Source of the DNA: Pantoea eucalypti
GTDB lineage: Bacteria > Pseudomonadota > Gammaproteobacteria > Enterobacterales > Enterobacteriaceae
NCBI RefSeq assembly: GCF_009646115.1
Contig: NZ_CP045720.1
Location: forward strand, 930,001 to 994,000
DNA length: 64,000 nt
Direction: 5' to 3'
The stretch's first letter is position 1, and the number at the start of each line of letters is the position of its first letter. A program made the position numbers and the translations under genes. Under the pieces are notes generated by a model that ran no database searches, was not told the origin of the DNA, and saw nothing but the letters and a program-made list of their open reading frames with translations. This document shows positions 62,419-64,000 of the stretch, piece after piece.

Positions 62419-64000
62419 ATGAGCGACATGAAACTGGAGCAGGTTGCGATCACTTCATCCGGCAACCGTAACGATAAAAAAAGTAAAAAAATGTTTGCTG
62501 TGGCACAGCAGGCAGGCCAGCACATTGAGACGACGCTGGCAAACCTGCGCAGCCACCACCAGGGCCTGACTCAGGCTGAAGCGGCGAAACGCCTGAGCCT
62601 GTACGGCCGCAATGAAGTCGCGCATGAGAAAGCGCCACCGGCGCTGATTCAGCTGCTGATGGCGTTTAATAACCCGTTTATCTACGTATTGCTGGTCCTG
62701 GCGCTGGTGAGTTTTGTAACGGACTACTGGCTGCCGCTGCGCGCCGGTCAGGAGACCGATCTTTCCGGGGTGATCATCATCTGCACCATGGTGATGTTGA
62801 GCGGGCTGCTGCGCTTCTGGCAGGAGTTTCGCACCAACCGTGCGGCGCAGGCGCTGCAGTCACTGGTTCGTAGCCAGGTTACCGTGCTGCGGCGTGAGGC
62901 GGACAGCGAAACCGCACAGCGCCAGGATGTGGATATGAGTGAACTGGTGCCGGGCGATATCATTCTGCTCAGCACCGGCGACCAGGTGCCAGCCGATGTG
63001 CGCCTCCTGAGTTCACGTAACCTGTTTATCAGTGAAGCGGTGCTGACCGGCGAGTCGCTGCCGGTTGAGAAACACAGCAGTGATGCGGGTATTGACGGCA
63101 CAGGCCAGACTGCTAAAGAGCTGCTGGCGTCAGCGAATATCTGCCTGATGGGTACCAGCGTAGCCAGCGGTACAGCCAGCGCCGTCGTCGTCGCGACCGG
63201 TGGCGAAACCTGGTTTGGCTCGCTGGCCTCATCGCTGACCGGAAGCCGTCCGCAAACTGCATTTGATCGCGGGGTGAATAGCGTCAGCAAACTGCTGATC
63301 CGCTTTATGCTGGTGATGGTGCCGGTGGTGCTGCTGATAAATGGCTTCACCAAAGGTGACTGGATGGATGCCACGCTATTTGCACTGGCGGTTGCGGTCG
63401 GGCTGACCCCGGAAATGCTGCCGATGATTGTCAGCGCCAACCTGGCCAAAGGCGCAATTGCGATGTCTCGTCGCAAAGTCATCGTTAAAAAGCTCAATGC
63501 CATTCAGAACCTTGGGGCAATGGACGTGCTCTGCACGGATAAAACCGGCACGCTGACTCAGGACACCATTCTGCTGGCGCATCATCTGGATGCACAGGGC
63601 AATGAAGATGCTCAGGTCCTGCTGCTGGCATGGCTGAACGGCAGCAGCCAGAGTGGCGCGAAAAACCTGATGGACCGCGCCGTACTCAGCGCGGGCGATA
63701 AAATCATTTCGCAGTCTCTGCGCAGCCAGTTTCAACTGGTGGATGAGTTGCCGTTTGATTTTGATCGCCGCCGGGTTTCAGTGCTGGTGGAAGATCTGGC
63801 TCAGCATCGTTCACAGCTGATCTGCAAAGGCGCAGTCAAAGAGATGCTGGCGGTAAGTATCGCCGTGCGCAAGGGCGATGCGGTCGTTGCACTGGATGCG
63901 GCGCAGCGAGCGGCGCTGCTGACACAGACCGAACACTATCATCAGCAGGGTTATCGTGTGCTGCTCGTGGCAACCCGTGATGAGGAGCTGCGCGCGCCGC
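62419..64000 (+). CDS. mgtA: P-type Mg2+-transporting ATPase, 5' part
   Basis: 527 codons are present before the right edge; full MgtA is about 900 aa. P-type ATPase type IIIB features: cation ATPase N-terminal domain (ANLRSHHQGLTQAEAAKRLSLYGRN), TGES in the actuator domain (AVLTGESLPVEK), the membrane-4 stretch AVAVGLTPEMLPMIVSANLAKGA, and phosphorylation motif CTDKTGTLTQ. It takes up Mg2+ into the cytoplasm when Mg2+ is scarce. ATG 62419 has GGGAG eight bases before. MgtB is a close alternative name; the long leader is the mgtA arrangement. Confidence 0.9.
   Translation, partial: MSDMKLEQVAITSSGNRNDKKSKKMFAVAQQAGQHIETTLANLRSHHQGLTQAEAAKRLSLYGRNEVAHEKAPPALIQLLMAFNNPFIYVLLVLALVSFVTDYWLPLRAGQETDLSGVIIICTMVMLSGLLRFWQEFRTNRAAQALQSLVRSQVTVLRREADSETAQRQDVDMSELVPGDIILLSTGDQVPADVRLLSSRNLFISEAVLTGESLPVEKHSSDAGIDGTGQTAKELLASANICLMGTSVASGTASAVVVATGGETWFGSLASSLTGSRPQTAFDRGVNSVSKLLIRFMLVMVPVVLLINGFTKGDWMDATLFALAVAVGLTPEMLPMIVSANLAKGAIAMSRRKVIVKKLNAIQNLGAMDVLCTDKTGTLTQDTILLAHHLDAQGNEDAQVLLLAWLNGSSQSGAKNLMDRAVLSAGDKIISQSLRSQFQLVDELPFDFDRRRVSVLVEDLAQHRSQLICKGAVKEMLAVSIAVRKGDAVVALDAAQRAALLTQTEHYHQQGYRVLLVATRDEELRAP

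Overview
The window is 64 kb of chromosome from an enterobacterium of the family Erwiniaceae, most likely Pantoea. The 16S gene has Pantoea-like variable regions, almost every protein is a close relative of an Escherichia coli protein, and gene order follows E. coli in large blocks. I see no plasmid, prophage, insertion sequence, CRISPR array or dedicated defence system. This is a core region whose interest lies in leaders, small RNAs and a few decayed or damaged genes.

Layout. 1-8465: tail of recA, recX, alaS, csrA, one Ser and three identical Arg tRNAs, yqaB, yqaA, gshA, the sRNA gene micA (antisense orientation) and luxS. 8527-14307: ypjD-corB on the minus strand, then ffh and the rpsP-rimM-trmD-rplS ribosome/tRNA-modification operon. 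14404-18790: a GNAT acetyltransferase, the tyrosine-regulated aroF-tyrA operon, and pheA with its leader peptide pheL and attenuator facing it. 18880-24761: raiA, bamD, rluD-pgeF and clpB; clpB carries a +1 frameshift in its N-terminal domain. 24883-30524: a complete rRNA operon with two promoters, 16S, tRNA-Ile, tRNA-Ala, 23S, 5S and terminator.

30756-39212: kgtP, a decayed yfiM, pssA, patZ, tapT, trxC and yfiF. 39224-47674: emrB-emrA-mprA (efflux and its repressor), an intact MFS transporter of the YgaY type, and proX-proW-proV (glycine betaine/proline uptake). 48175-53021: nrdHIEF (class Ib ribonucleotide reductase, with NrdR boxes), ygaM and ygaC. 53156-56541: mmuP-mmuM (S-methylmethionine salvage, with MetJ boxes), a small lipoprotein gene and speG. 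56797-61761: a five-gene dipeptide/oligopeptide-type ABC transporter. 62419 to the right edge: the 5' part of a P-type Mg2+ ATPase (mgtA) behind a leader of over 400 nt that holds two small ORFs.

Compared with the E. coli order as I remember it, the block corB to yfiF lies between luxS and emrB, which are neighbours in E. coli; the segment has been transposed without inversion. Observations most worth checking are the clpB frameshift, which leaves the internal-start short isoform intact, the mgtA leader, the yfiM remnant, the nested rpsP leader signals, the terminator inside the mprA-emrAB unit, and the Arg/Ser-rich insertion in YfiF.
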